From Acidobacteriaceae bacterium (lineage in GTDB: Bacteria > Acidobacteriota > Terriglobia > Terriglobales > Acidobacteriaceae), in assembly GCA_035944135.1 (NCBI GenBank), contig DASZBM010000002.1:62001-126000 (forward strand): a stretch of DNA of 64,000 bases. The letters are read 5' to 3'. The notes under the pieces were generated by a model. The model searched no databases and was not told where the DNA came from. It worked only from the letters and a program-made list of their open reading frames with translations. The stretch's first letter is position 1. Each line of letters begins with the position of its first letter. Positions 54,955-62,302 of the stretch are shown here, one piece after another. The translations under genes were made by a program, and so were the position numbers.

Positions 54955-56034
54955 GTGAGAGTATCGAAAGACTTTATGGGGTTGCTGGAGCGCGCGAAGA
55001 AGCAGGGTGGGCGGTATCTGAATCCGGTGCCGACGAAGATGGGCGGATTCGGGCTGATCTTCAAGGTGTTGCCGTTATATCTGCGCAATAAGGCGGAGAC
55101 GGAGCCGAAGATTCCGCTGGGACCGTTCCGGACGGATGTGCGCGTGTACCGGAAGGCGCCGGCGAGCGGGCTGCGGGTGACGTGGTTCGGGCACTCGTCG
55201 ATGCTGCTGGAGATTGATGGCGTACGGATCCTGATTGATCCAGTTTGGGAGGAGCGCGCGAGCCCCTTGCAGTGGTTCGGGCCGCAGCGGTTCTTTCCGC
55301 CGACGATGCCGCTGGAGCAGATGCCGGAGCTGGACGCGGTGCTCATCTCGCACGACCACTACGACCATCTGGGCGCGGTTACGGTGGGCAGGCTGGCGCG
55401 GATGAATTGCACGGCGCGGGCGCTGTGGGTGACCTCCGCGGGCGTGGGCAAGCGGCTGCGGCGCTTTGGCGTGCCGGAGGGCCGGATCGCCGAGCTGGAC
55501 TGGGGGCAGTCGAGGGAGTTGGCGGCGGGACCGGACGCGGGTCTGGGGCAGGGCGTGCGGGTTACGGCGTGGCCATCGCGGCACTTCTCAGGCCGGCTGC
55601 CGTGGGACAGGTTTACGACGCTGTGGAGCTCGTTTGTGATCGAGGGTCCGAAGCACAGGGTGTACTTCGGGGCAGACTCGGGCTGGTGGGACGGTTTTGC
55701 GGAGATTGCGGCGAACTACGAGAAGTTTGACCTGACCATGCTGGAAATTGGGGCGTTTCATCCGCTGTGGTCGGAGATTCATCTTGGGCCGGAGGGTGCG
55801 GCGCGGGCGTACCAGGCGATGGGTGGGGCGCAGAAGGCCGGGCTGCTGATGCCGATCCACTGGGGAATGTTCAACTTGGCGCTGCATGGGTGGCGGGACC
55901 CGATTGAGCAGCTGGAGGAGCTGGCGGCTCGGGATGGGGCGGGTCTGTGGACGCCGGAGCCGGGAGTGCCGACCGAGGTGGTTGAGGGCAGTGGGCAGAC
56001 TCGATGGTGGGCGGACCCGTTTCGGCGTTTTTAA
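54955..56034 (+). CDS. MBL-fold metal-dependent hydrolase (UlaG/NAPE-PLD-like)
   Basis: 359 residues from GTG 54955 (ATG 54976 is possible). Metallo-beta-lactamase fold with a lipase-like group of homologues: VTWFGHSSMLLEIDGVRILIDPVW, zinc motif ISHDHYDHLGAV (H-x-H-x-D-H), WPSRHFSGR, VYFGADSGWWDGF, and MPIHWGMFNLALHGWRDP. These match the NAPE-phospholipase-D/RomA-like subfamily, which may act on N-acyl phospholipids. No signal peptide. Substrate not known. Confidence 0.85.
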   Translation: MRVSKDFMGLLERAKKQGGRYLNPVPTKMGGFGLIFKVLPLYLRNKAETEPKIPLGPFRTDVRVYRKAPASGLRVTWFGHSSMLLEIDGVRILIDPVWEERASPLQWFGPQRFFPPTMPLEQMPELDAVLISHDHYDHLGAVTVGRLARMNCTARALWVTSAGVGKRLRRFGVPEGRIAELDWGQSRELAAGPDAGLGQGVRVTAWPSRHFSGRLPWDRFTTLWSSFVIEGPKHRVYFGADSGWWDGFAEIAANYEKFDLTMLEIGAFHPLWSEIHLGPEGAARAYQAMGGAQKAGLLMPIHWGMFNLALHGWRDPIEQLEELAARDGAGLWTPEPGVPTEVVEGSGQTRWWADPFRRF

Positions 56035-56179
56035 GGCGCTCATTTTCGTGCAAAAACCGCGAAATTTTGCGCAAAAACGACTCATTTTTTAACCATCAAT
56101 ACTCGAAATAAATCGCGTCAACGCAGGTTAGAAACTCGCCAAGAGCCAAGAAAAGCAGGAGAGAACCGGAAGATTTCCG

Positions 56180-56209
56180 CTTGTATACCGTGCCAAAAGC
56201 GGGTACAAG
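56180..56209. promoter_or_regulatory. Imperfect inverted repeat upstream of the HTH gene
   Basis: CTTGTATACC ... GGGTACAAG, arms about 9-10 bases with one mismatch around an 11-base centre, 66 bases before the HTH start. A possible operator, perhaps for autoregulation. Confidence 0.35.
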
Positions 56210-56274
56210 AGGATTCGCGCTGAGAGTTTGCGAGAGTATCTGAGATTCCCGGATCTTCCGGATGGAGATTGGCG

Positions 56275-56529
56275 ATGGCATCTGCACAGGCACAGCCCGC
56301 GCTTCGCGAGGTGATGGATATTCGGCAGGCGGCGGAGTACCTGGGGATCAGCGGCGACACGCTGTACCGGTATGCGTCCGAGGGGTTTGTGCCGGCGTTC
56401 AAGCTGGGGAACCGGTGGCGGTTCAAGAAGAGCCTGCTGGATAGCTGGATGGATGAGAAGAGCGGGGTCAGGCCTCCCGCGGCTCCAGTGGACGTGACGA
56501 AGAAGAAGCCGGCGGGGAAAGCGCGGTAG
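56275..56529 (+). CDS. Excisionase/MerR-like helix-turn-helix DNA-binding protein
   Basis: 84 residues from ATG 56275 (GGAG seven bases upstream). MDIRQAAEYLGISGDTLYRYASEGFVPAFKLGNRWRFKKSLLDSWM is the winged HTH_17/excise fold. A short Lys/Pro-rich tail follows (KKKPAGKAR). Such proteins act as excisionases or small regulators; no integrase or mobile element is nearby, so a regulator is more likely. The 3' gap is a repeat island. Confidence 0.8.
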   Translation: MASAQAQPALREVMDIRQAAEYLGISGDTLYRYASEGFVPAFKLGNRWRFKKSLLDSWMDEKSGVRPPAAPVDVTKKKPAGKAR

Positions 56530-56671
56530 GTCCTCAGCGGACACACCAGAAGCAGATTCCCTGCGGGAATGACAGAAAGAAAAGCAAAGGCAAAAGCGAC
56601 CGCGCGTCCTAACGCGCGATACCCCACCCTTTCGCTGCGCGAAAGGATGGGCCACCCGGCATCCTTGCTAG

Positions 56672-56714
56672 CCCACTCATGCGCGATGAAACCGCGCATG
56701 AATGGGGCACCCGG
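56672..56714. repeat. Dispersed hairpin repeat, family 1, copy B
   Basis: CCCACTCA, stem TGCGCG-atgaaac-CGCGCA, then TGAATGGGGCACCCGG. Compared with the copy in thiE (CACGCG-atgaggc-CGCGTG), two stem pairs differ on both sides so pairing is preserved. Confidence 0.7.
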
Positions 56715-56745
56715 CTGGGCCACCCGGGTGTGCGGTGATCCGGAC

Positions 56746-56784
56746 GAAATACGGAGATCCTTCGGCTACGCTTCAGGATGACGG
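56746..56784. repeat. Dispersed repeat, family 3, intergenic copy
   Basis: 39 bases, 35 identical to 62335-62373 at the 5' end of the APC permease gene. Starts GAAATAC, ends TCAGGATGACGG. Confidence 0.75.
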
Positions 56785-56842
56785 CCTAAATTAGCTGGCT
56801 CAGGATGACGGCGTGGGGAATGCGATGCCCGAATTGGTGCGG

Positions 56843-57730
56843 CTACGCGCGCTGCAGGGTGAAGTGGGTGATTTCGGCGGGGCAGTTGAGGCGGAAGGGG
56901 AGGCCGACGGTGCCGAGGCCGCGGTTGACGTAGAGCTCCATGTGGTCGAACTGGAAACGTCCTTCGATGTACTTCTTGCCCATGGGGGGGAGGATGAGCG
57001 GGCCGATGGCGGGGAGGCGGACCTGGCCTCCGTGGGTGTGGCCGGAGAGCATGGCATCGATGTAGGGGAAGCGCGGGTGGCGGACGACGTGGTCGACGTA
57101 ATCCGGCTCATGGCACATGAGGATGACGGGCGCGGTGGGGGCGGCGGGGACGGCGAGGTTGAGATCGGGGTCGCGGGTGCCGGCGTCGTCGGAGCCGCAG
57201 AGCCAGAAGTAGTCGGAGCCGCGCTGGATCGGGATGTAGCTGTCGATGAGCATGGGCGTGCCGTGGGCGCGGAGGGGATTGATGACGTGCTCGGCACCGA
57301 CGGCGACGTCGTGGTTGCCGAGACAGGCGAAGCGCTGGGGGGCCTTGAGCTCGGAGAGGACCTCGGCGGCGATGCCGGCGGCGCGCCAGGCGACGCGGTC
57401 GGTGGCCGGGCCGCGGCTGATGATGTCGCCGGTGATGAGGACGAGGTCGGGGTGGAGGTTGTTGATGGTCTGGACGGCCTGGCGGAGGAACCAGGGCTCG
57501 GTGTACTCCTCGAGATGGATGTCGGAGAGCTGGACGAAGCGGAAGCCGACGAAGGCGTCGGGGAGGTTGCGGAGGGCGAGGGTGCGCTCGGTGACCTCGA
57601 GCTCATGGCGCGCGTGGGTGCCGGCGTAGGCGGCGAGCGAGAGCCCGGCAGCGGACGCCCCGACAAGGAAACTGCGGCGGGTAATAGTCCGCAGGTCAGG
57701 ATGAGATTTTGCCTGAGAAACGGCGGGCAT
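56843..57730 (-). CDS. Tat-exported metallophosphoesterase (YkuE-like)
   Basis: 295 residues. TRRSFLVGASAAGLSLAAYAG is a twin-arginine signal near residue 17. Calcineurin-like fold: FVQLSDIHLEEYTEP, DLVLITGDIISRGPA, FACLGNHDVAVGAEHVI, ILMCHEPDYVDH and MLSGHTHGGQVRLP, giving the full two-metal ligand set. Homologues act on phosphoesters in or at the membrane; some resemble UDP-diacylglucosamine pyrophosphohydrolases. Substrate unknown. Confidence 0.87.
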   Translation of the reverse strand: MPAVSQAKSHPDLRTITRRSFLVGASAAGLSLAAYAGTHARHELEVTERTLALRNLPDAFVGFRFVQLSDIHLEEYTEPWFLRQAVQTINNLHPDLVLITGDIISRGPATDRVAWRAAGIAAEVLSELKAPQRFACLGNHDVAVGAEHVINPLRAHGTPMLIDSYIPIQRGSDYFWLCGSDDAGTRDPDLNLAVPAAPTAPVILMCHEPDYVDHVVRHPRFPYIDAMLSGHTHGGQVRLPAIGPLILPPMGKKYIEGRFQFDHMELYVNRGLGTVGLPFRLNCPAEITHFTLQRA

Positions 57731-57769
57731 ATTCCATGATACCGAGGGTTGGACGGTTGAAGACTTCCG

Positions 57770-57824
57770 GGGGCTGAAGCCCCTGTTTGTTATCGAGGTT
57801 TTACGGCACGGCTGAAGCCGTGCC
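57770..57824. repeat. Pair of TGAA-loop hairpins
   Basis: GGGGC-tgaa-GCCCC at 57770-57783 and GGCACGGC-tgaa-GCCGTGCC at 57805-57824, in the gap between the divergent phosphoesterase and M24 peptidase genes. Both stems are perfect and share the TGAA tetraloop, so they look like members of one palindromic family. Confidence 0.65.
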
Positions 57825-57854
57825 CCTTCAAAGCAACCGGGTAGAATCAGTTAG

Positions 57855-58943
57855 ATGCAGCATCGAGTGAGACGGCAGGCAGCGCTGGAGGCGGCAAGGG
57901 GTGCAGGCGTGGATGCGCTGGTGGTGACGCATCTGCCCGATGTGCGGTGGCTGAGCGGATTCACGGGGTCGAGCGGGGCGGTGGCGTTGATGAAAGGCGC
58001 GGCTGCTCTGTTTACGGATGGGCGGTATACGACGCAGGCGAAGTCTGAGGCGGCGGGGCTGCGGGTGGTGGTGGGAAAGGGGTCGCCGGGTGCGCAGGCG
58101 GCTGCGTGGCTGGCGGAGAAGGGCGCGAAGAGAGCCGGCTTCGATGCGGTGAACACGACGGTGGCGGCGCTGGATGCGATGCGAAAGGTGTTGCCGGCAG
58201 GGCAGCGGCGGAGTTTTTTTGTCGCGACGCAGGGGCTGGTGGCGCGGCTGCGCGAGCGCAAGGACGCGGATGAGATTGTGAAGATGCGCCGGGCGGCGGC
58301 ACTGGGCTGCAGGTTGTTTGAGGGCGTGCTGACGAACCTGAGCGCCGGCGAGACGGAGAGCGAGATTGCGCTGGTGATGGAGATTGAGGCGAGGCGCGCG
58401 GGCGCGGAGGGGATGAGCTTCGAAACGATTGTGGCGAGCGGAAAGCGGAGCGCGCTGCCGCATGGTAGAGCGAGTGCGGCGAAGCTGCCGCATCGTGGAT
58501 TTGTGACGCTGGATTTTGGCGTGCTGCTGGACGGTTACTGCTCGGACATGACGAGGACTGTGCACATGGGCAAAGCCACGAAGCGCGAGTGGGACGTGTA
58601 TCATTCGGTGCTGGAAGCGCAGCAGGCAGGTGTGGCTGCAGTGGTACCCGGAGCGACGTGCGGCGATGTGGACGAGGCCGCGCGGTCGGTACTGCGAAAG
58701 GCGAAGCTGGAGAAGTGGTTTACGCACTCGACCGGGCATGGCGTCGGGTTGGAGATTCATGAAGGACCGCGGATTGCAGCGAAGCAGGAGCAGGTGCTGG
58801 AACCGGGGATGGTAATTACGATTGAACCGGGAGTTTATCTGCCGGGTGAGTTCGGAGTTCGCATCGAAGATATGGTGCTTGTGACGGAAAAGGGTCGCGA
58901 GGTGCTGACGAAGGCGAGTCCGAAGACGTGGGTGGAGTTGTAG
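57855..58943 (+). CDS. Xaa-Pro aminopeptidase, M24 family
   Basis: 362 residues. N-terminal creatinase-like domain (VTHLPDVRWLSGFTGSSGAVAL) followed by the pita-bread metallopeptidase domain. Metal ligands: Asp in LDFGVLLDGYCSDMTRTV (two), His in STGHGVGLEIHEGP, Glu in TIEPGVYLPGEFG and Glu in RIEDMVLVT. Releases N-terminal residues before proline, in the cytoplasm. Lies ahead of accB in the same direction with 73 bases of short repeats between. Confidence 0.92.
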   Translation: MQHRVRRQAALEAARGAGVDALVVTHLPDVRWLSGFTGSSGAVALMKGAAALFTDGRYTTQAKSEAAGLRVVVGKGSPGAQAAAWLAEKGAKRAGFDAVNTTVAALDAMRKVLPAGQRRSFFVATQGLVARLRERKDADEIVKMRRAAALGCRLFEGVLTNLSAGETESEIALVMEIEARRAGAEGMSFETIVASGKRSALPHGRASAAKLPHRGFVTLDFGVLLDGYCSDMTRTVHMGKATKREWDVYHSVLEAQQAGVAAVVPGATCGDVDEAARSVLRKAKLEKWFTHSTGHGVGLEIHEGPRIAAKQEQVLEPGMVITIEPGVYLPGEFGVRIEDMVLVTEKGREVLTKASPKTWVEL

Positions 58944-59016
58944 CGAGTCAGCAAGTTAGCGAGTCAGCGAGTCAGTAGTAAGGCAGTCGGAAAGTTAGAG
59001 AGTCAGGAGTTAGTTG

Positions 59017-59559
59017 ATGGCGGCGGAAGATCTGCAGCAGCTGCGAGAGCTGGTTGAGTTTTTGAAGGCAAACGGTATCGCCGAGTTTGACATGGAGCGG
59101 ACGGACCTGAAGGTTCGGCTGAAGTTTGCCGGATTGCAGCCGGCGCCGGCGATGGATGTCGCGCACCTTGCGAGCGCGATTGCGGCGCAGGGAGCGCCCC
59201 AGATCGTTCCGGTGGCTGTGCCTGCGGCTCTGCCGAGCCTGCAGGCGGCGGCACCCGCGGCGCAGGGGTCGGCTCCGGCTGCACAAGCAGCGGCGCCCGC
59301 GGCAGAGGCTGGGCCGGAGGCGGGAGCGCATATTGTGAAGTCGCCGATTGTGGGGACCTTCTATGATGCGCCGTCGCCGGATGCGGACCCGTTTGTGAAG
59401 ATGGGCGACCGCGTTTCGAGCGGGCAGGTGCTGTGCATTGTCGAGGCGATGAAGCTGATGAATGAGATTGAGAGCGACTTCGCGGGCGAGATTGTGAAGG
59501 TGTATGTGAAGGCAGGGCAGCCGGTCGAGTATGGGCAGCCGTTGTTTGCGATCAAGTAA
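59017..59559 (+). CDS. accB: Biotin carboxyl carrier protein of acetyl-CoA carboxylase
   Basis: 180 residues from ATG 59017, with AGGAG seven bases upstream. N-terminal helix ([20 protein letters not shown]), an Ala/Pro-rich linker (about 60-115), and the biotinyl domain with [12 protein letters not shown], biotin on Lys146. Carries carboxyl groups from AccC to AccAD for malonyl-CoA synthesis. accC follows after a small ORF. Confidence 0.96.
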   Translation: MAAEDLQQLRELVEFLKANGIAEFDMERTDLKVRLKFAGLQPAPAMDVAHLASAIAAQGAPQIVPVAVPAALPSLQAAAPAAQGSAPAAQAAAPAAEAGPEAGAHIVKSPIVGTFYDAPSPDADPFVKMGDRVSSGQVLCIVEAMKLMNEIESDFAGEIVKVYVKAGQPVEYGQPLFAIK

Positions 59560-59623
59560 GAGCAGTGAATAGTGAGTAGTGAATAGTGAATAAGGCAAAG
59601 GCGATCAAGTAAGGCTTGACGAT

Positions 59624-59827
59624 ATGAGGCTGACACTTCCAGAACTCACGCCTGGTGGAGAGCATTGGGCGACGCGTACCTCATGGATTTCGATCGCCGG
59701 TCTCCTATTTTGTGCATGTTTGTTTGAAAGGCGACGGGATCCGTTCGCATTCGCGTTTGTTCTTGCGTGCCTTGCGATCTGTTTGCCTCTCTCGATCATT
59801 TACACAATCCGAGCGCGCCGCAAATAA
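59624..59827 (+). CDS. Small membrane protein between accB and accC
   Basis: 67 residues from ATG 59624; no good ribosome site. Two hydrophobic segments (SWISIAGLLFCACLF and FAFAFVLACLAICLPLSIIYTI) with a basic end IRARRK. I know no family. It is preceded by a short AGTGAATAGTGA-type repeat. It may be a real small membrane protein or a fortuitous frame. Confidence 0.4.
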   Translation: MRLTLPELTPGGEHWATRTSWISIAGLLFCACLFERRRDPFAFAFVLACLAICLPLSIIYTIRARRK

Positions 59828-59858
59828 CGGTTCGCGTCACAGCACCGAAAGGTAGTGA

Positions 59859-61217
59859 ATGTTTCGTAAGGTTTTGATTGCCAACCGGGGTGAGATTGCG
59901 CTGCGCGTGATCAATGCGTGCAAAGAGATGGGGATTCGCACGGTTGCGGTTTATTCCGAGGCGGACCGCAACAGCCTGCACGTGAAGTTTGCGGATGAGG
60001 CGATCTGTATTGGGCCGCCGCCGTCGAAGGATAGCTACCTGAATATTCCGTCGGTGATCTCGGCTGCGGAGATTGCCGGTGCGGATGCGATACATCCGGG
60101 GTATGGGCTGCTGAGCGAGAATTCGAACTTCGCGGAGGTCTGCAGGGCGTCGAACATCAAGTTCATTGGGCCGCGGCCTGAGGTGACGCGCATGATGGGC
60201 GAGAAGTCCACGGCGCGGCAGACGATGAAGCAGGCGAAGGTGCCGATCCTGCCGGGAAGCGATGGGGTGCTGGCGAACGAGGACGAGGCGCTGGCGTGCG
60301 CGGAGAAGATTCGCTATCCCATCATTCTGAAGGCTGTGGCGGGTGGCGGCGGACGCGGCATGCGGATTGTGCGCACGAAGGAGGAGCTGCCGGCGCTGTT
60401 CCAGCAGGCTTCGACGGAGGCGCTGAATGCGTTCAGCAACGGCGAACTGTACATGGAGAAGTTCATCGAGCGGCCGCGGCATATTGAGTTCCAAGTGCTG
60501 GCGGATGAGCACGGGAACGTGATGAGCCTGGGCGAGCGCGAGTGTTCGATTCAGCGGAGACATCAGAAGCTGATTGAAGAGGCGCCGAGTTTGCAGGTGA
60601 CGCCGAAGCTGCGCGAGCGGCTGGGCAAGACGATCGAGCGGTCGCTGAGGGATATCGGTTATTGGAATGCGGGGACGATTGAGTTCCTGATGGATGAGGA
60701 TGGAGAGATCTACTTCATCGAGATGAATACGCGTATCCAGGTGGAGCACTGCGTGACGGAGATGGTTACGGGTGTGGACCTGGTGAAGGCGCAGCTACGG
60801 ATTGCGGCGGGCGAAAGATTGAGGGATATCGTTCCTGAGGTGCCCGCGATTCAGGGGCATGCGATTGAGTGCCGCATCAATGCGGAGCATCCGGAGAAGT
60901 TCACGCCGAGCCCGGGCAAGATTACGGTGTTCAATCTGCCCGGCGGGAATGGCGTGCGCGTGGATACGGCGCAGTATGCAGAGGGTGTGGTGCCGCAGTA
61001 TTACGACTCGATGATTGCGAAGCTGATCTGCCATGGCAAGGACAGGGTGGAGGCGATGGACAAGATGCAGCGGGCTTTATCGCAATTCGTCGTGCAGGGG
61101 ATCTTTACGTCGATTCCGCTGCACCAGAAGATCTTCGCGGATGAGGAGTTTCGTCGCGGGGAGTTTGATACGAAGTTTATGGAGCGGTTTTTGGAGCGGC
61201 AGAAAAGCAAGGGGTAG
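59859..61217 (+). CDS. accC: Biotin carboxylase subunit of acetyl-CoA carboxylase
   Basis: 452 residues, full length. ATP-grasp enzyme carboxylating biotin: [53 protein letters not shown] (glycine-rich loop), [42 protein letters not shown] and [13 protein letters not shown] terminator follows at 61244-61270, ending the acc operon. Confidence 0.97.
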   Translation: MFRKVLIANRGEIALRVINACKEMGIRTVAVYSEADRNSLHVKFADEAICIGPPPSKDSYLNIPSVISAAEIAGADAIHPGYGLLSENSNFAEVCRASNIKFIGPRPEVTRMMGEKSTARQTMKQAKVPILPGSDGVLANEDEALACAEKIRYPIILKAVAGGGGRGMRIVRTKEELPALFQQASTEALNAFSNGELYMEKFIERPRHIEFQVLADEHGNVMSLGERECSIQRRHQKLIEEAPSLQVTPKLRERLGKTIERSLRDIGYWNAGTIEFLMDEDGEIYFIEMNTRIQVEHCVTEMVTGVDLVKAQLRIAAGERLRDIVPEVPAIQGHAIECRINAEHPEKFTPSPGKITVFNLPGGNGVRVDTAQYAEGVVPQYYDSMIAKLICHGKDRVEAMDKMQRALSQFVVQGIFTSIPLHQKIFADEEFRRGEFDTKFMERFLERQKSKG

Positions 61218-61243
61218 AGGGTAGAAAGTAGAGGGTAGAGAAG

Positions 61244-61270
61244 AGCCCGGTGAGAGCCGGGCTTTTTTCT
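61244..61270 (+). terminator. Rho-independent terminator after accC
   Basis: AGCCCGG-tgaga-CCGGGCT stem followed by TTTTTT. Confidence 0.9.
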
Positions 61271-61341
61271 TGGCCCACGCGAAAACGTTTGACGCAAAGA
61301 GCGCAAAGGGGCGCAAAGGCACGCAAAGGCAGCGGTGGTGA

Positions 61342-61566
61342 TCAGAGGTCGGTGCGGTTGCGGACGATGAGGTGGTCGACGGTGAGCTCGTCGACGTGAA
61401 GCTTTTCGAATTGGCCGAGTTTGAGCTTGAGTTTGCCGATGGCGATCCTGCCGACGGCGAGGGTGCCGATAGCCGCGGCTCCGAAGGCGATGGCGCCGAG
61501 AGCGAGAGAGCCGCCGGCAGCGGCGCCGAATTTTACGAGGGTTGAGGTGCGCGGGCGAAGTCTCAT
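61342..61566 (-). CDS. Small pentad-repeat protein (possible beta-solenoid)
   Basis: 74 residues. After a short Ala/Gly segment the chain reads as consecutive five-residue units: AAAIG, TLAVG, RIAIG, KLKLK, LGQFE, KLHVD, ELTVD, HLIVR, with a hydrophobic residue at positions 2 and 4 of nearly every unit. This resembles a minimal right-handed beta-helix of the pentapeptide-repeat kind. No signal or catalytic motif. I know no function. A (G)CGCAAAG-type tandem repeat lies downstream at about 61290-61335. Confidence 0.55.
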   Translation of the reverse strand: MRLRPRTSTLVKFGAAAGGSLALGAIAFGAAAIGTLAVGRIAIGKLKLKLGQFEKLHVDELTVDHLIVRNRTDL

Positions 61567-61622
61567 GGGGAGGATTGTAGACCGGGTGTGTCGCCGGGCG
61601 ATTTGCGGGATAGCCTTGAGTT

Positions 61623-62291
61623 ATGAGGGACGGGTTTCCAAGGCTGTATGCGATTGTGGACCGGGCGACGCTGGATGCGCGGGGGATGAGTGCGCGCGAG
61701 TTTGCGCGGGAGTTGCGCGCGGCGGGCGTGCGGCTGGTGCAGTATCGGGATAAGGGGAACGGGCCACAAGAAATTTTGAGGGCGGCGCGGGAGATCGATG
61801 CGGCGTTTGAGGGCGTGGAGGTCATTCGGGTGATGAATGATCGCGCGGACCTGGCGGTGTTGGCGGGGTGGGAGGGCGTGCATGTGGGGCAGGGGGATTT
61901 GGGGGTGGAGGCGGTGCGGAGGGTGTTCGACCCCACCCACCACGCGATGAGGCCGCGTGATGAATGGGGCACCCGGATGGTTGGGATTTCGACGCACAAT
62001 GAGGAGCAGGTGGGGGCGGCGGTGGGGGCGGGGCCGGACTATGTGGCGGTTGGGCCGGTGTTTCGGACGGCGTCGAAGGCGAATCCGGAGCCGGTGGTGG
62101 GGCTGGAGCTGGTGCGACGGGCGAGGGCGATGACGGAGCTTCCGGTGGTGGCGATTGGAGGGATAACGCTTGCGAATGCGCGCAGTGTGATTGAGGCCGG
62201 GGCGGATTCGGTGGCAGTGATTGGTGGGCTGTTTGTTGAGGGCAGGCGGGTGAGTGAGGTTGCGCGGGACTTTCTCGAGATTTTGGGGTAG
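61623..62291 (+). CDS. thiE: Thiamine-phosphate synthase with an in-frame repeat insertion
   Basis: 222 residues. Couples HMP-PP and thiazole phosphate to thiamine phosphate. LVQYRDKGN, VMNDRADLAVL, GVHVGQGDLGVEAVRR, GISTHNEEQ, DYVAVGPVFRTASK and PVVAIGGITLANA are all in place. Residues 104-118 (PTHHAMRPRDEWGTR) are extra, between VEAVRRV and MVGIST where homologues have a few residues; the 45 coding bases are a copy of the family-1 repeat. It follows accC and ends 11 bases before the permease gene. No TPP riboswitch is seen. Confidence 0.94.
   Translation: MRDGFPRLYAIVDRATLDARGMSAREFARELRAAGVRLVQYRDKGNGPQEILRAAREIDAAFEGVEVIRVMNDRADLAVLAGWEGVHVGQGDLGVEAVRRVFDPTHHAMRPRDEWGTRMVGISTHNEEQVGAAVGAGPDYVAVGPVFRTASKANPEPVVGLELVRRARAMTELPVVAIGGITLANARSVIEAGADSVAVIGGLFVEGRRVSEVARDFLEILG
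61932..61976. repeat. Dispersed hairpin repeat, family 1, copy C, inside thiE
   Basis: 45 bases, exactly 15 codons: CCCACCCAC, stem CACGCG-atgaggc-CGCGTG, TGAATGGGGCACCCGG. The last 16 bases are identical to copy B at 56699-56714. Confidence 0.8.
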
Positions 62292-62302
62292 GGTACGGGG
62301 AA

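Larger units (their letters stand above)
56530..56812. repeat. Composite island of dispersed palindromic repeats
   Basis: Almost the whole 313-base gap between the HTH gene and the phosphoesterase. In order: family 2 copy B (56548-56597), hairpin CGCGCG-tcctaa-CGCGCG, hairpin CCTTTCGC-tgc-GCGAAAGG, family 1 copy B (56672-56714), further GGGCCACCCGG motifs, and family 3 copy (56746-56784) with a partial repeat at 56798-56812. I see no gene in it. Confidence 0.75.

Noticed and set aside
56132-56245. Open stretch upstream of the HTH gene reading like an HTH C-terminus (GRFPLVYRAKSGYKRIRAES)
   Set aside because: No start codon or first helix-turn-helix half; could be a remnant but the support is too thin.
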